Shown in pieces: positions 55,786 through 64,000 of a stretch of DNA of 64,000 bases. Source of the DNA: Exophiala sp. HKRS030. Its lineage: Eukaryota > Ascomycota > Eurotiomycetes > Chaetothyriales > Herpotrichiellaceae. Position 1 is the stretch's first letter, and the number at the start of each line of letters is the position of its first letter. A program made the translations under genes and the position numbers. Location of the stretch: assembly GCA_023897205.1 (NCBI GenBank), contig JAHWDD010000003.1:871665-935664 (forward strand), in the 5' to 3' direction. The notes beneath the pieces are model-generated. The model had not been told where the DNA came from. It searched no databases and saw only the letters and a program-made list of their open reading frames with translations.

Positions 55786-55967
55786 ACCGCGAGACGAATT
55801 TTCAAAACAGCAAGATTCAAGTCAATGGCTCGATGGTAATAAACCCTTGTTTGATTGATCAGATCACGTTCTTCATCTACCTGTACCCAGGGATAAGCGA
55901 CATCTTCACCTCTCTCTGCTCGGCACTATCTACCTTCGGAGACGTCCTCTTGCTTACACAGAAGAAT

Positions 55968-57000
55968 TTAAGTGGACCCAGACTTTGGAACCATAGTTCT
56001 CCTTCCCTGCATGACACTCTGTAGCTCCGGGGTAGCAAACGCCATGTCAGCGTATCTTTGCAGGCGGTCAGGTACGACAGCGGTCCTTCCCACATCCTGC
56101 AACCGACCCAGCACGATGATCAAATGGGCATCTAGAACCGTTGGTCGGCTGGATCCAAATAGCCAAGGTGCATCTTCGGAGAGAAGCGCTTCACACGTTT
56201 TCATGAGATTGCGTGCAGCTTCTTCGTTGGCACGAACCGCTTCTGGCCTGATGCCCTCGACTTTCTCGGCATTGGTACTGTAGCAAAGCAAGGAAAGAAA
56301 TCGTGTAAGTCGGAACTTTGTGACCTGAGTTTGGGAAAGGGGGAAATTAAAACTCACACTGATAACTTGTATTCCAGGGCACTTCTGTATTCATCGCTGA
56401 TGTCGTCCCTCGCAAGTCGGTCATTGATAGACTTGACGAAACCTGCGACGACGTGCGGACGGTCGGGGAAGGAAAGGGCGAAATAGTTCAATGCGTGTAC
56501 TGCCCTGAGTAGTCTCAGACTCTCGTCCTTGTGTTCCTTTGGTGTCAAATCTGGATAGTGCTCGATTAGATAATGGGTGATTTCCAAACTGTCGGCCATG
56601 GGTTTATCGAGTGTGGGAGCAGTGAGTGCTGGGACCTGTGTAAAACCAAACAATGAATGTATGAGTTAGCATTGAGATATACGGTAGTTGTAAGCGGTAC
56701 AAAGCAAAACGAACAGCAAAAGATGAAGGCAAACAATGACCCAGCCGACTGACACAAATTACACCGAAGACTTGGAACTGGAGGAAAGACTCTTACCTGT
56801 CCCTTACGATTGACCTTGGTCAAAAAGTGTTCATCCAACTGTCCATCGTTGAATAGGTCGACCTCGACCTCTTGGAATTGCATCGGTGGTAAACCATCAC
56901 GAGGTTTACTGGCAATGGCAATGGTATACCTCACTTGTATGGAACACAACGAGTAAATATTATGATATAATTGGTGTTGGTGGTGGCTGTTGTTAGACAT
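55968..57000 (-). CDS. Glutathione S-transferase
   Basis: Cytosolic GST that conjugates glutathione to electrophiles. Three exons, 56797-57000, 56358-56635 and 55968-56277, join in phase to 263 aa. The N-terminal thioredoxin-like domain contains YSLCSIQVRYTIAIA, VEVDLFNDGQLDEHFL, NRKGQVPAL with the conserved cis-proline, and SLEITHYLIEHYP, corresponding to the glutathione-binding SNAIL/TRAIL region. The C-terminal helical domain includes NLMKTCEALLSEDAPWLFG and PTVLDAHLIIVLGRLQ. The N-terminal tail is His/Asn-rich. It ends 182 bp from the stop of the Zn2Cys6 gene, in convergent orientation. Intron 1 (161 nt) is longer than most here. Confidence 0.88.
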
Positions 57001-58806
57001 CGTTTAAAACAGTTACTTTGAACGGTGTATCTTGTCGGTTGTGGAATAGGCCGGTCGTTCGGTATGAATATGCCGGGGGGGGAAGGAGGGTTTCTTGAGA
57101 ACTTGCGAATACCAACTTATATATATACCTGGAGGAGGAATAGTAGGTAAGTATTACTAAATGGAGTAGGGCAGGGGAGGGAAATAATAGCAAATGGGAG
57201 GGTAATATATCTTGGTAGATAAGTATTCTGTATTCTCGCAAAAGAGAGAGAGAGAGAGAGGGAGAGAGAGAAGGTTTCGGAGTTGTAGATTTGTTTTTCC
57301 TTGCCCCATATGAGTTGATATTCTTACCTACCCAAAATAAGTTCTTACTGAGTTCCCCGTATGTACGGAGTATGATGTGATGACTCTTTTCGAGACGGGT
57401 TGCCGGACACCGGGGGGATATGTTTACCTTGGGCTGACATGCTACGGGATAACTCACAAAACTTGTGGAGGTCCCGTTTTTTCTTAGTTGAGAGAGAGAA
57501 TGGAAGTGGAGGTCCGGTCGCCTTTACACACTAGGGGAAGGAGTACGAGTACAGTATGTTTCGGAGGTCGGGGCGGGGGTGGATGCAGTAGAGAGAGTAC
57601 CCTTCTACTTGTCAATATATTCCGGGAACATACTATGGTACAAGGAAAAAGTACCCACAAGAAATGAATTGCTCCGAGCACCCGGGGTAAATCCCTCCCC
57701 TCTTCCATTACTAAGGTATGATATGGAGTGCGGAATAGAGGACAAGACTCCAGAGTGATACAAGTACATACCTGCCTAGGTACGTAAAAGGACTAATTAA
57801 TGGTAACCACTCAGATAAGGCGAGGTAGGTAGGTACGGAGTCCAGTATCTACGAATACTCCTCCGAGCTGTACTCTGTACCTTGTTCCGTACCGAGCACC
57901 TTTTTACAGGTCTTCGGAAAGAGACATTTACTTACGGAGTAGCATCATGTTAAATCGAGGTAAGAAGAGAATGTTCTACCCCATACTCCGCACACTCAAA
58001 AATGATACATCTCCCTCGATCTCATCCGTCAAGAGTTGATGGTGATGGACCTACTTTCGCATTGATGCGTCGTTTTTTGTTTTTGTTTATTTGAAATAGT
58101 GTTTCGGATCGACTCGTCCAGGTACAGGTCACTCAACAGCCAACCGAGGATTTGGTCATTGTCTATTGGAGTGTGCGAGCTATACACTCAATACATTACA
58201 ATCTTCATTTCGAGGGTGTTAGCAAAGTGCTCCGTACTCGTACTCGTACTCGTACTTTTGGAGGCTCGAGTATTGATCGCACGTGATATCGCGGCGGATC
58301 TTCTCAATACTTTCGGAGACTTCTTGGCAAAGTACCGAAATGGCTTCAATCAATTTCTAGATGTTTCGGTGATGGTGAAAATGCCCGTTCCTTGTAACAT
58401 TATTGAAACCTTTCTCACGATTGCTACGATTCTCACGAAGTGAACGCAAGAACCGAATACTGACTCTCATTTACTCTGCATCCTTGCGCACAAGAAGGTA
58501 TGTTTGTAGTTGTCCCTTCTTTCCCTTACCTACACCAGGTACATACATGATGAGACTCCAGCTGGCACCAGTCTGAGAAGACTTGTACTCTTTAAATGCG
58601 GATCAGCTTTTACATGGCAATAAGCCTACAATCTGAAATTTCCTTGTCCACCACATATTGGTCTTTCTTCAGCAACCTTGCGAACTCGTTCACTGACCTG
58701 TCGCAAAATATAGCTCCCGAAAACTCCAGGTCTTCATAGATCGACCTGCTCTCTAGACACTTTTCTCTGCTCGATTCTCCTTCTACCTCACTACAAACAT
58801 TCCCCC
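57001..58806. other. Divergent spacer, GST / aha1
   Basis: About 1.8 kb, gene-free. It contains an AG tract, several TACGGAGTA-type motifs (near 57364, 57831, 57935), TACTCG repeats near 58230-58255 and TAGGTAC copies near 57778 and 57825. Short ORFs have no support. Both promoters lie here. Confidence 0.5.
57243..57270. repeat. (AG)n tract
   Basis: 28 bp of AG dinucleotides with one interruption (GGAG). Confidence 0.85.
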
Positions 58807-59960
58807 ATGGTTCTCCACAACCCAAACAACTGGCACTGGGTGATGAAAGATGCTGGACAATGGGCCAAGGACTATATAGAGACAGAAAGCAAGAAAGTTT
58901 CGGCAGAACAAGATGGCGTTTCCGCCCAGATCACGAAATTGGTGTCCATGGACGGTGATGTCGAGGTGAGCCAGAGAAAGGGCAAAGTCATAACGATATT
59001 CGATGTTGTATTACAACTTGAATATGAAGGTATGAATTCTCAGAGAGCCTTTGGGAAATCACGATACCTAACTACGGGCGCAGGCAAGACATCGGACGGT
59101 ACAGACGTCAGTGGTAGCATTCGGGTTCCGGAGTGCGCATACGACACGGAACCAGACGAGTACGTTGTATGTTCTTGTCTCCCCGTCTTCTCCAACGGTT
59201 CGGCGCCGCTGACTCCTCGAACAGTTCGAGATAGACATTTACTCGGAAACGAAAGAGAAACAACCAGTCAAAGATCTAGTAAGGTCGAAACTCACCCCGG
59301 AACTCCGAAAGGTCTTTTCAAGCCTCGGACCTGCCTTGATTAAAGAGCACGGAAAGGATCTACAACACACCCCTGGTTCCAATCCCTCGAGCGGTTTCGC
59401 AACACCGACATGGCACCCCGAGAGAGAACGAACCCCTCTTCCCTCTAACACCACGACCACAACCACCACCGGCAAATCCTCTGTCAACACCACCACTGTA
59501 ACGGCCACGGATGAGTTCCGAACAACAGCAGAAGAGATGTTCCAGACATTTACCGATCCCCAACGTCTAGCGGCGTTCACTCGAGCCCCTCCCCGACTGT
59601 TCGAAGGTGCCAAACCAGGTGCCAAATTTGCCATTTTCGATGGCAACGTCTCGGGAGAATTTGTAACGCTCGAACCTCCGAAGAAGATTGTGCAAAAGTG
59701 GAGACTAGCACAATGGCCGGAAGGGCATATGAGTACGCAAGAGATATTCTTTGACCAGAACGATGTCGACCGAGTGACCAATATGCGAGTCACCTGGACT
59801 GGAGTTCCCGTGGGACAAGAAGAGGTGGTCCAACGGAACTGGGAGGGATATTATGTGCGCAGTATTAAACAGACATTTGGGTTAGTACTTTCACAGCTTT
59901 GTCAAAAATTGTGCCCCTACTGACGATGGACTCTTAATCAGATTCGGAACTATTCTTTGA
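58807..59960 (+). CDS. aha1: Hsp90 co-chaperone Aha1
   Basis: Activator of the Hsp90 ATPase, cytosolic. Four exons, 58807-59029, 59084-59166, 59225-59880 and 59942-59960, join in phase to 326 aa, a normal length. The N-terminal domain shows NPNNWHWVMKDAGQWAKDY, the conserved RKGKVITIFDVVLQLEYEG and VRVPE-like IRVPECAYDTEPDEYVFEI. A Thr-rich linker (about 190-220) separates the C-terminal AHSA1 domain, with EEMFQTFTDPQRLAAFTRAPP, FDGNVSGEF and VRVTW-like MRVTWTGVPVGQEE. The last exon is only 19 nt and encodes the conserved end FGTIL. Confidence 0.94.
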
Positions 59961-60667
59961 GCAGACCTTGTGCATGATTCCTGGCAAATGCATCATCAGG
60001 TGAATTGGCGCCTTGGTGTTTTTGACATAAACAAAGCCCTGGCTGGACAGGACGATGCAGCATAATGCTGTATATGTTTGTCACGCTTTGCCTTTAAGAA
60101 AGCCTCCTGGACCTTTCTTGCAATGTATCCATGGCCCAAAAGACGAATGAAATGAAATTATTGAGATACCACCAATTGCATGCAGAGTACGATGAGCTTT
60201 CCTTTTTTTCTTACTGGCTTTTTTACCTTTTGCTATGTGTTATTTTCCAGGTTTTTGGGGATTTGGCACAAAGGGACTTGGGCGTTGTTGACAGGGATTA
60301 CAGGGGACACCCTTGAACACACCCGCCATCCCTACGTCATGTATATGCAGCATTTCGTATTTCCCCCCTCGTGCGAGTACAATTGATTGCACCGCCACAC
60401 CTCGTCTCTCCCTTTTTTTCTCCCACGCCTTTTTTCATATTATTTCATTTTAGTGGTTGGCTCACGGAGTGGTGTTTGTTGTCGTTGCTGATAACTCAAA
60501 GAGAGTTCTGGTGGCGCTCCGTCGGTGCGGACACGAGGCTGCCACTCTCAGGGACTTCCAGACGGCGGGTGCGAGTACTCTGTAGGCCAAATCGGTCTCG
60601 GAGGGAATATCGAGCAGTTACAAGGTACAAGAAATCGGGAATATCAGTCAGGACAGGAGCAAGCAAG
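59961..60667. other. Spacer, aha1 to the DUF726 gene
   Basis: About 700 bp between genes in the same direction, with T-rich tracts around 60200-60430. No gene is supported. Confidence 0.5.
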
Positions 60668-63600
60668 ATGTCAGAGGACCAGCAACAAAATGGTCGAGAG
60701 TCCAGCGACGGCAACGATGGAATCGACCTGACAACCATCCTGGACAAGAACCAACGGGCCGATCTGACTTTGCTACTGGCCAAACTGACCGAGTCCATGC
60801 GCAAACTGATCCAAGACAACTTCGACTCGACAGCCGGGCTGGACAAGGCCCTGTTGCGCGAAGGGATGAGCGAGGACGAGAAAATCATGGCCGCGGACCC
60901 ACACGCCGACGTGTCTGCGTGCGACCGTGAGCGCAGACTCAAGGACGAAGCGGACAAGGATCTCGCGAGGGTTGAAGCGAAGGCACTGAAGAGGGACGCT
61001 CTCAAGTCGTTTGACGAGTGGCGCGAACAAGTCATCATGCGCGTCGGGGAGGTCGTGAACACGAGCCCAGGAAAGGCGAAGAAGCAGATCACTCAGACTT
61101 CTGAAGACGGTGTGGAATCATCGACTCCAAGAACACCGGGCGACGTGGTCAAGGGACAGAAAGTTGCCGCCAAGGAGCCAGAGTCGAGCAAGAACGACAA
61201 CAACAACAACAACAACAACAACACCAAAACTGTGGCGTTGAAATTCAAAGACCTCTACCCGGGTGCCAAATCGCCATTGACCAAGATGAGCATGAAGGAA
61301 CGCACGTTGATCCTCCACTCGGTCCTCCTCCTGCTCATCAGCCTCGAACACTACAACGCCTTTTCGCGCGTGTTGATGCTCAACCTGACCCGGTCGCTGA
61401 AGCTCCCGCTCAAGACGTTCGAGCAGGACGAGTACACCACGGCCAGGGGCCTGCTGGAGCACGCGAGGGAAATGGAAATGTCGACCTCGGCAGACGAGGC
61501 CATGAGAGCCAAGATCGAGGCCAACAGGGAAGCGAGGCGGAGGAAGGTCGCCATCGCCACGGCGGCCGGCGCCGCAATCCTGGGAGTCAGTGGAGGCCTC
61601 GCCGCACCTCTGGTCGCGGCCGGCGTGGGGTCGGTCATGGGTGGACTGGGCTTGGGCGCCACTTCCGCCGCGGCCTACTTGGGGAGTGTGGCGGGCAGTA
61701 CGGTGCTCGTGGGTGGTCTATTTGGCGCGTACGGAGGGCGCATGACGGGTCAGATGATGGACCAGTATGCGAGGGAGGTTGAGGATTTTCGATTCCTACC
61801 CGTTCACGGAAAACATGATGACAATGATCGCGACAATGATAATGAGAAACGAAGTGACGACGACGAAGAGGAGAAGACGGCGCCGATGAAGAAGAAGCAG
61901 AATGAAGATAGCAAAGATGTCGAACAAGCCACGCACGATCACAAGTTGAGAGTCACCATCGGTGTGAGCGGATGGCTGACCGAAAAGGAAGAGGTGGTCA
62001 AGCCGTGGTGCGTGCTGGGTGTCGGCAGCGAGGCTTTTGCCCTGAAATGGGAACTTGAGGCCCTTTTGAACCTGGGCAACGCGATGAACGGTGTCGTCCA
62101 GTCGGCCGCGTGGGGGTACGCGCAGAAGGAGGTGGTCAAGAGGACCATATTTGCTGACCTCGCCGGCGCCATGTGGCCCGTCGCGCTGATGAAGGTGGCC
62201 AGAGTCATAGACAACCCGTTCAGCGTGGCAAAGAGTCGCGCGGACAAGGCCGGCGAGGTCCTCGCGGACGCGTTGGTCAAGAGGGCACAAGGAGAGCGGC
62301 CCGTGACTTTGGTCGGGTACAGTCTCGGTGCCAGGGTCGTGTACACCTGTCTCATGAGCCTGGCGAAGCGCGGCGCGTTTGGCGTCGTGGAGAATGCCGT
62401 GCTCATCGGTAGTCCGACGCCGAGTGATACGAGCGACTGGCGTGTGTTGCGGAGTGCGGTCGCAGGGCGTCTCGTCAACGTCTTCAGCGTCAACGATTAC
62501 GTGCTAGGCTTCATGTATCGGACGAGTGCCGTACAGTATGGCGTGGCGGGCTTGCAAAAGATCGAGGCTCTCAGTGGGGTCGAGAATTTCGACGTGAGCG
62601 AGGACGTGAGCAGTCATCAGCGATACCGCTATCTCATCGGGGCCATTTTGAAGAGGATCGGGTTCGAAGATATCGACATGGATGCCGTCGAAAGGGAGAA
62701 GGAGGCGTTGATCGAGATGGAGAAGCGAGAAAAGAAGGAAAGCCTCGAGAACCAACGGCGTTGGATGATAAGAAGGCAGAGTCTTCGTGGCGGTAAAGAG
62801 GATCAGGAGGCCGAAGCTGAAGACGAGGCGAATGAGTTGGAGAAGAAGGTGCAAGATCAGACGAAGACAAGTCTCGTGAGTCGAGCGATTGAATACTTTT
62901 ACTTGCCACAGATGTCGAGCGCGAAAGATGCGAGCAAGGACATGGACAAGACCGCCGGAAATACGCAGAAGGTGGCCAAGGATTCATCAGCGGCGGCGGA
63001 GGGTGCTGCTGCTGGTCAGGCGATGAAGAACACACAAGGGACAACGGCGGAACCACTTACGACACGGTTGTATAGGAGCTTGCCCAGTATGCCGTATACG
63101 AGCAAGTCGACCACGGCTGGAATTGCTGCTCCACAGAATAGCCCCGTCGACACGAAGAAGAAGACGACGAGTAAGGTAGGCAAGACAACGCAGGGTGCAA
63201 CAGATCAAGGACAAGGCTACATCTCACAAGCCTCATCTTACCTCTCCTCTTTGCGGGCAAGCCGTGGCGATCAGAAAGACGCCAAGAGACCACTCGGAAA
63301 GGCCACGGCTTCAGCGTCTGCTACGACCGACACCACCACCTCTGCAGCCAAAGGAGCAACTGGGGCAGTATCCGACGTGGTGACGCCTACTGTGAAAAAC
63401 ACTCTCAATCCGAAAGACAACCCGGCCGTGAAGTCTTCGAGAAGAGCGGCCAGAGACGCTCCAATCATCCATCAAGCCAAAGACCGCACGCCACAACCCA
63501 TCAAGGACAAGACTGGGGATGTCACGGGCGCAGTGGGGACAGCGGCACAAAACACGACTCAGACTCTTCAAAAGGGTGTAGACACTGGTGCCGCCAAAGC

Positions 63601-64000
63601 CGGTGACTCAGGCAAGACCGCCACAAGCCAGGCACAAGGAGCTGCAAAGGCCACTGCACAGTCGGCCCAGAAAGGCATGGACACGGTGACGGACAGCACC
63701 AAAGATGATGCGGCAACGAAATCGATAACATCCCAAGCCCAGGAAACCCCTACCAAGACAGATCAGACATCATATACGTCTCGAGCAGCTTCATATCTTC
63801 CCAGTCTCCCTCGTCTCGGCTTTGGTGGAGGTGGCGGCGGCGGTGAAAAGAAGGTACCCCCAAAACTTGAGAACAAAAGCGCATCGCCGTCATCCAAGAA
63901 TGCCGTGGTCGAGAGACCGAAACCTGATAAGAAGTCGTCGGAAACAGAAGTGAAGTCAAGACGGCCGCCCAAACTGGATAGATTGCCCTCTGGAAAACTG
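60668..64000 (+). CDS. DUF726 / TMCO4-type membrane alpha/beta hydrolase (partial)
   Basis: Relative of yeast Mil1 (YFL034W) and human TMCO4; predicted membrane-bound hydrolase of unknown substrate. The frame is open for 1111 codons and leaves the window without a stop. Residues 1-165 are helical and charged, with a run of eight Asn. A helical block (SMKERTLILHSVLLLLISLEHY) precedes a Gly/Ala-rich hydrophobic hairpin near residues 294-365. The hydrolase part carries RVTIGVSGWL, a WELEALLNLG block and the nucleophile elbow GYSLGARVV with Ser552; SVNDYVLGFMYR and SHQRYRYL follow. Beyond about residue 700 the protein is charged, then Lys/Ala/Thr/Gln-rich and repetitive, with LEA-like stretches (QSAQKGMDTVTDSTKDD) and a recurring SYLPSLP-like element. 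The tail is far longer than the core family needs. Confidence 0.85.
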   Translation, partial: MSEDQQQNGRESSDGNDGIDLTTILDKNQRADLTLLLAKLTESMRKLIQDNFDSTAGLDKALLREGMSEDEKIMAADPHADVSACDRERRLKDEADKDLARVEAKALKRDALKSFDEWREQVIMRVGEVVNTSPGKAKKQITQTSEDGVESSTPRTPGDVVKGQKVAAKEPESSKNDNNNNNNNNTKTVALKFKDLYPGAKSPLTKMSMKERTLILHSVLLLLISLEHYNAFSRVLMLNLTRSLKLPLKTFEQDEYTTARGLLEHAREMEMSTSADEAMRAKIEANREARRRKVAIATAAGAAILGVSGGLAAPLVAAGVGSVMGGLGLGATSAAAYLGSVAGSTVLVGGLFGAYGGRMTGQMMDQYAREVEDFRFLPVHGKHDDNDRDNDNEKRSDDDEEEKTAPMKKKQNEDSKDVEQATHDHKLRVTIGVSGWLTEKEEVVKPWCVLGVGSEAFALKWELEALLNLGNAMNGVVQSAAWGYAQKEVVKRTIFADLAGAMWPVALMKVARVIDNPFSVAKSRADKAGEVLADALVKRAQGERPVTLVGYSLGARVVYTCLMSLAKRGAFGVVENAVLIGSPTPSDTSDWRVLRSAVAGRLVNVFSVNDYVLGFMYRTSAVQYGVAGLQKIEALSGVENFDVSEDVSSHQRYRYLIGAILKRIGFEDIDMDAVEREKEALIEMEKREKKESLENQRRWMIRRQSLRGGKEDQEAEAEDEANELEKKVQDQTKTSLVSRAIEYFYLPQMSSAKDASKDMDKTAGNTQKVAKDSSAAAEGAAAGQAMKNTQGTTAEPLTTRLYRSLPSMPYTSKSTTAGIAAPQNSPVDTKKKTTSKVGKTTQGATDQGQGYISQASSYLSSLRASRGDQKDAKRPLGKATASASATTDTTTSAAKGATGAVSDVVTPTVKNTLNPKDNPAVKSSRRAARDAPIIHQAKDRTPQPIKDKTGDVTGAVGTAAQNTTQTLQKGVDTGAAKAGDSGKTATSQAQGAAKATAQSAQKGMDTVTDSTKDDAATKSITSQAQETPTKTDQTSYTSRAASYLPSLPRLGFGGGGGGGEKKVPPKLENKSASPSSKNAVVERPKPDKKSSETEVKSRRPPKLDRLPSGKL
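61199..61222. repeat. (AAC)8 trinucleotide repeat, polyasparagine
   Basis: Eight AAC codons in frame inside the DUF726 gene give eight Asn in a low-complexity linker. Confidence 0.9.

Noticed and set aside
1..64000. tRNA, rRNA, CRISPR and transposase searches by eye
   Set aside because: No B-box with matching A-box, no rRNA core sequence, no regularly spaced repeats, and no integrase, reverse transcriptase or transposase motifs were noticed.

Overview
The window is nuclear DNA of a filamentous ascomycete (Pezizomycotina). Signs are short introns (mostly 48-110 nt) with GTRNGT donors, CTRAC-like branch sites and YAG acceptors; single-copy fungal housekeeping proteins; a Zn(II)2Cys6 regulator; and fungal-type Swf1, Vtc4, Nkp2, Eaf3 and Rkm4-like proteins. 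I cannot place it securely below the subphylum. I found 25 protein-coding loci, two of them apparently damaged, and no tRNA, rRNA, CRISPR array or recognisable transposon. Exon coordinates were worked out by hand from splice signals, reading phase and family conservation.

Left third (1-25.9 kb): palmitoyltransferase Swf1, checkpoint loader Rad17, polyphosphate polymerase Vtc4, an F-box protein, the 24-kDa complex I subunit, oligosaccharyltransferase subunit Ost1, a family X DNA polymerase with a Pol mu-like Gly-Trp motif, a broken caspase-like gene, a probably broken PfkB sugar kinase, a SET-domain ribosomal methyltransferase and 6-phosphofructo-2-kinase/fructose-2,6-bisphosphatase.

Middle (25.9-47.9 kb): a gene-poor 2.1 kb stretch; a cysteine-rich protein with an incomplete zinc cluster; an unidentified seven-exon gene; an unidentified 1185-aa coiled-coil protein; a 2.1 kb stretch rich in short motifs; a nine-exon MFS sugar/polyol transporter; fructose-1,6-bisphosphatase; the kinetochore protein Nkp2; and Eaf3/MRG15, whose second intron is 1.69 kb and contains a complete 379-codon ORF.

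Right third (48-64 kb): a cytochrome P450 and an Asp-nucleophile alpha/beta hydrolase transcribed divergently from a shared region with CGG/CCG palindromes, then a Zn2Cys6 regulator and a glutathione S-transferase. This looks like a small oxidise-hydrolyse-conjugate set. After it come the Hsp90 co-chaperone Aha1 and a DUF726 membrane hydrolase with a repetitive tail that runs off the window.

The observations most worth following up are the ORF nested in the eaf3 intron, the two adjacent decayed genes at 18-21.5 kb, the P450/hydrolase/regulator/GST group, the seven-exon orphan gene, and the short palindromic intergenic motifs.
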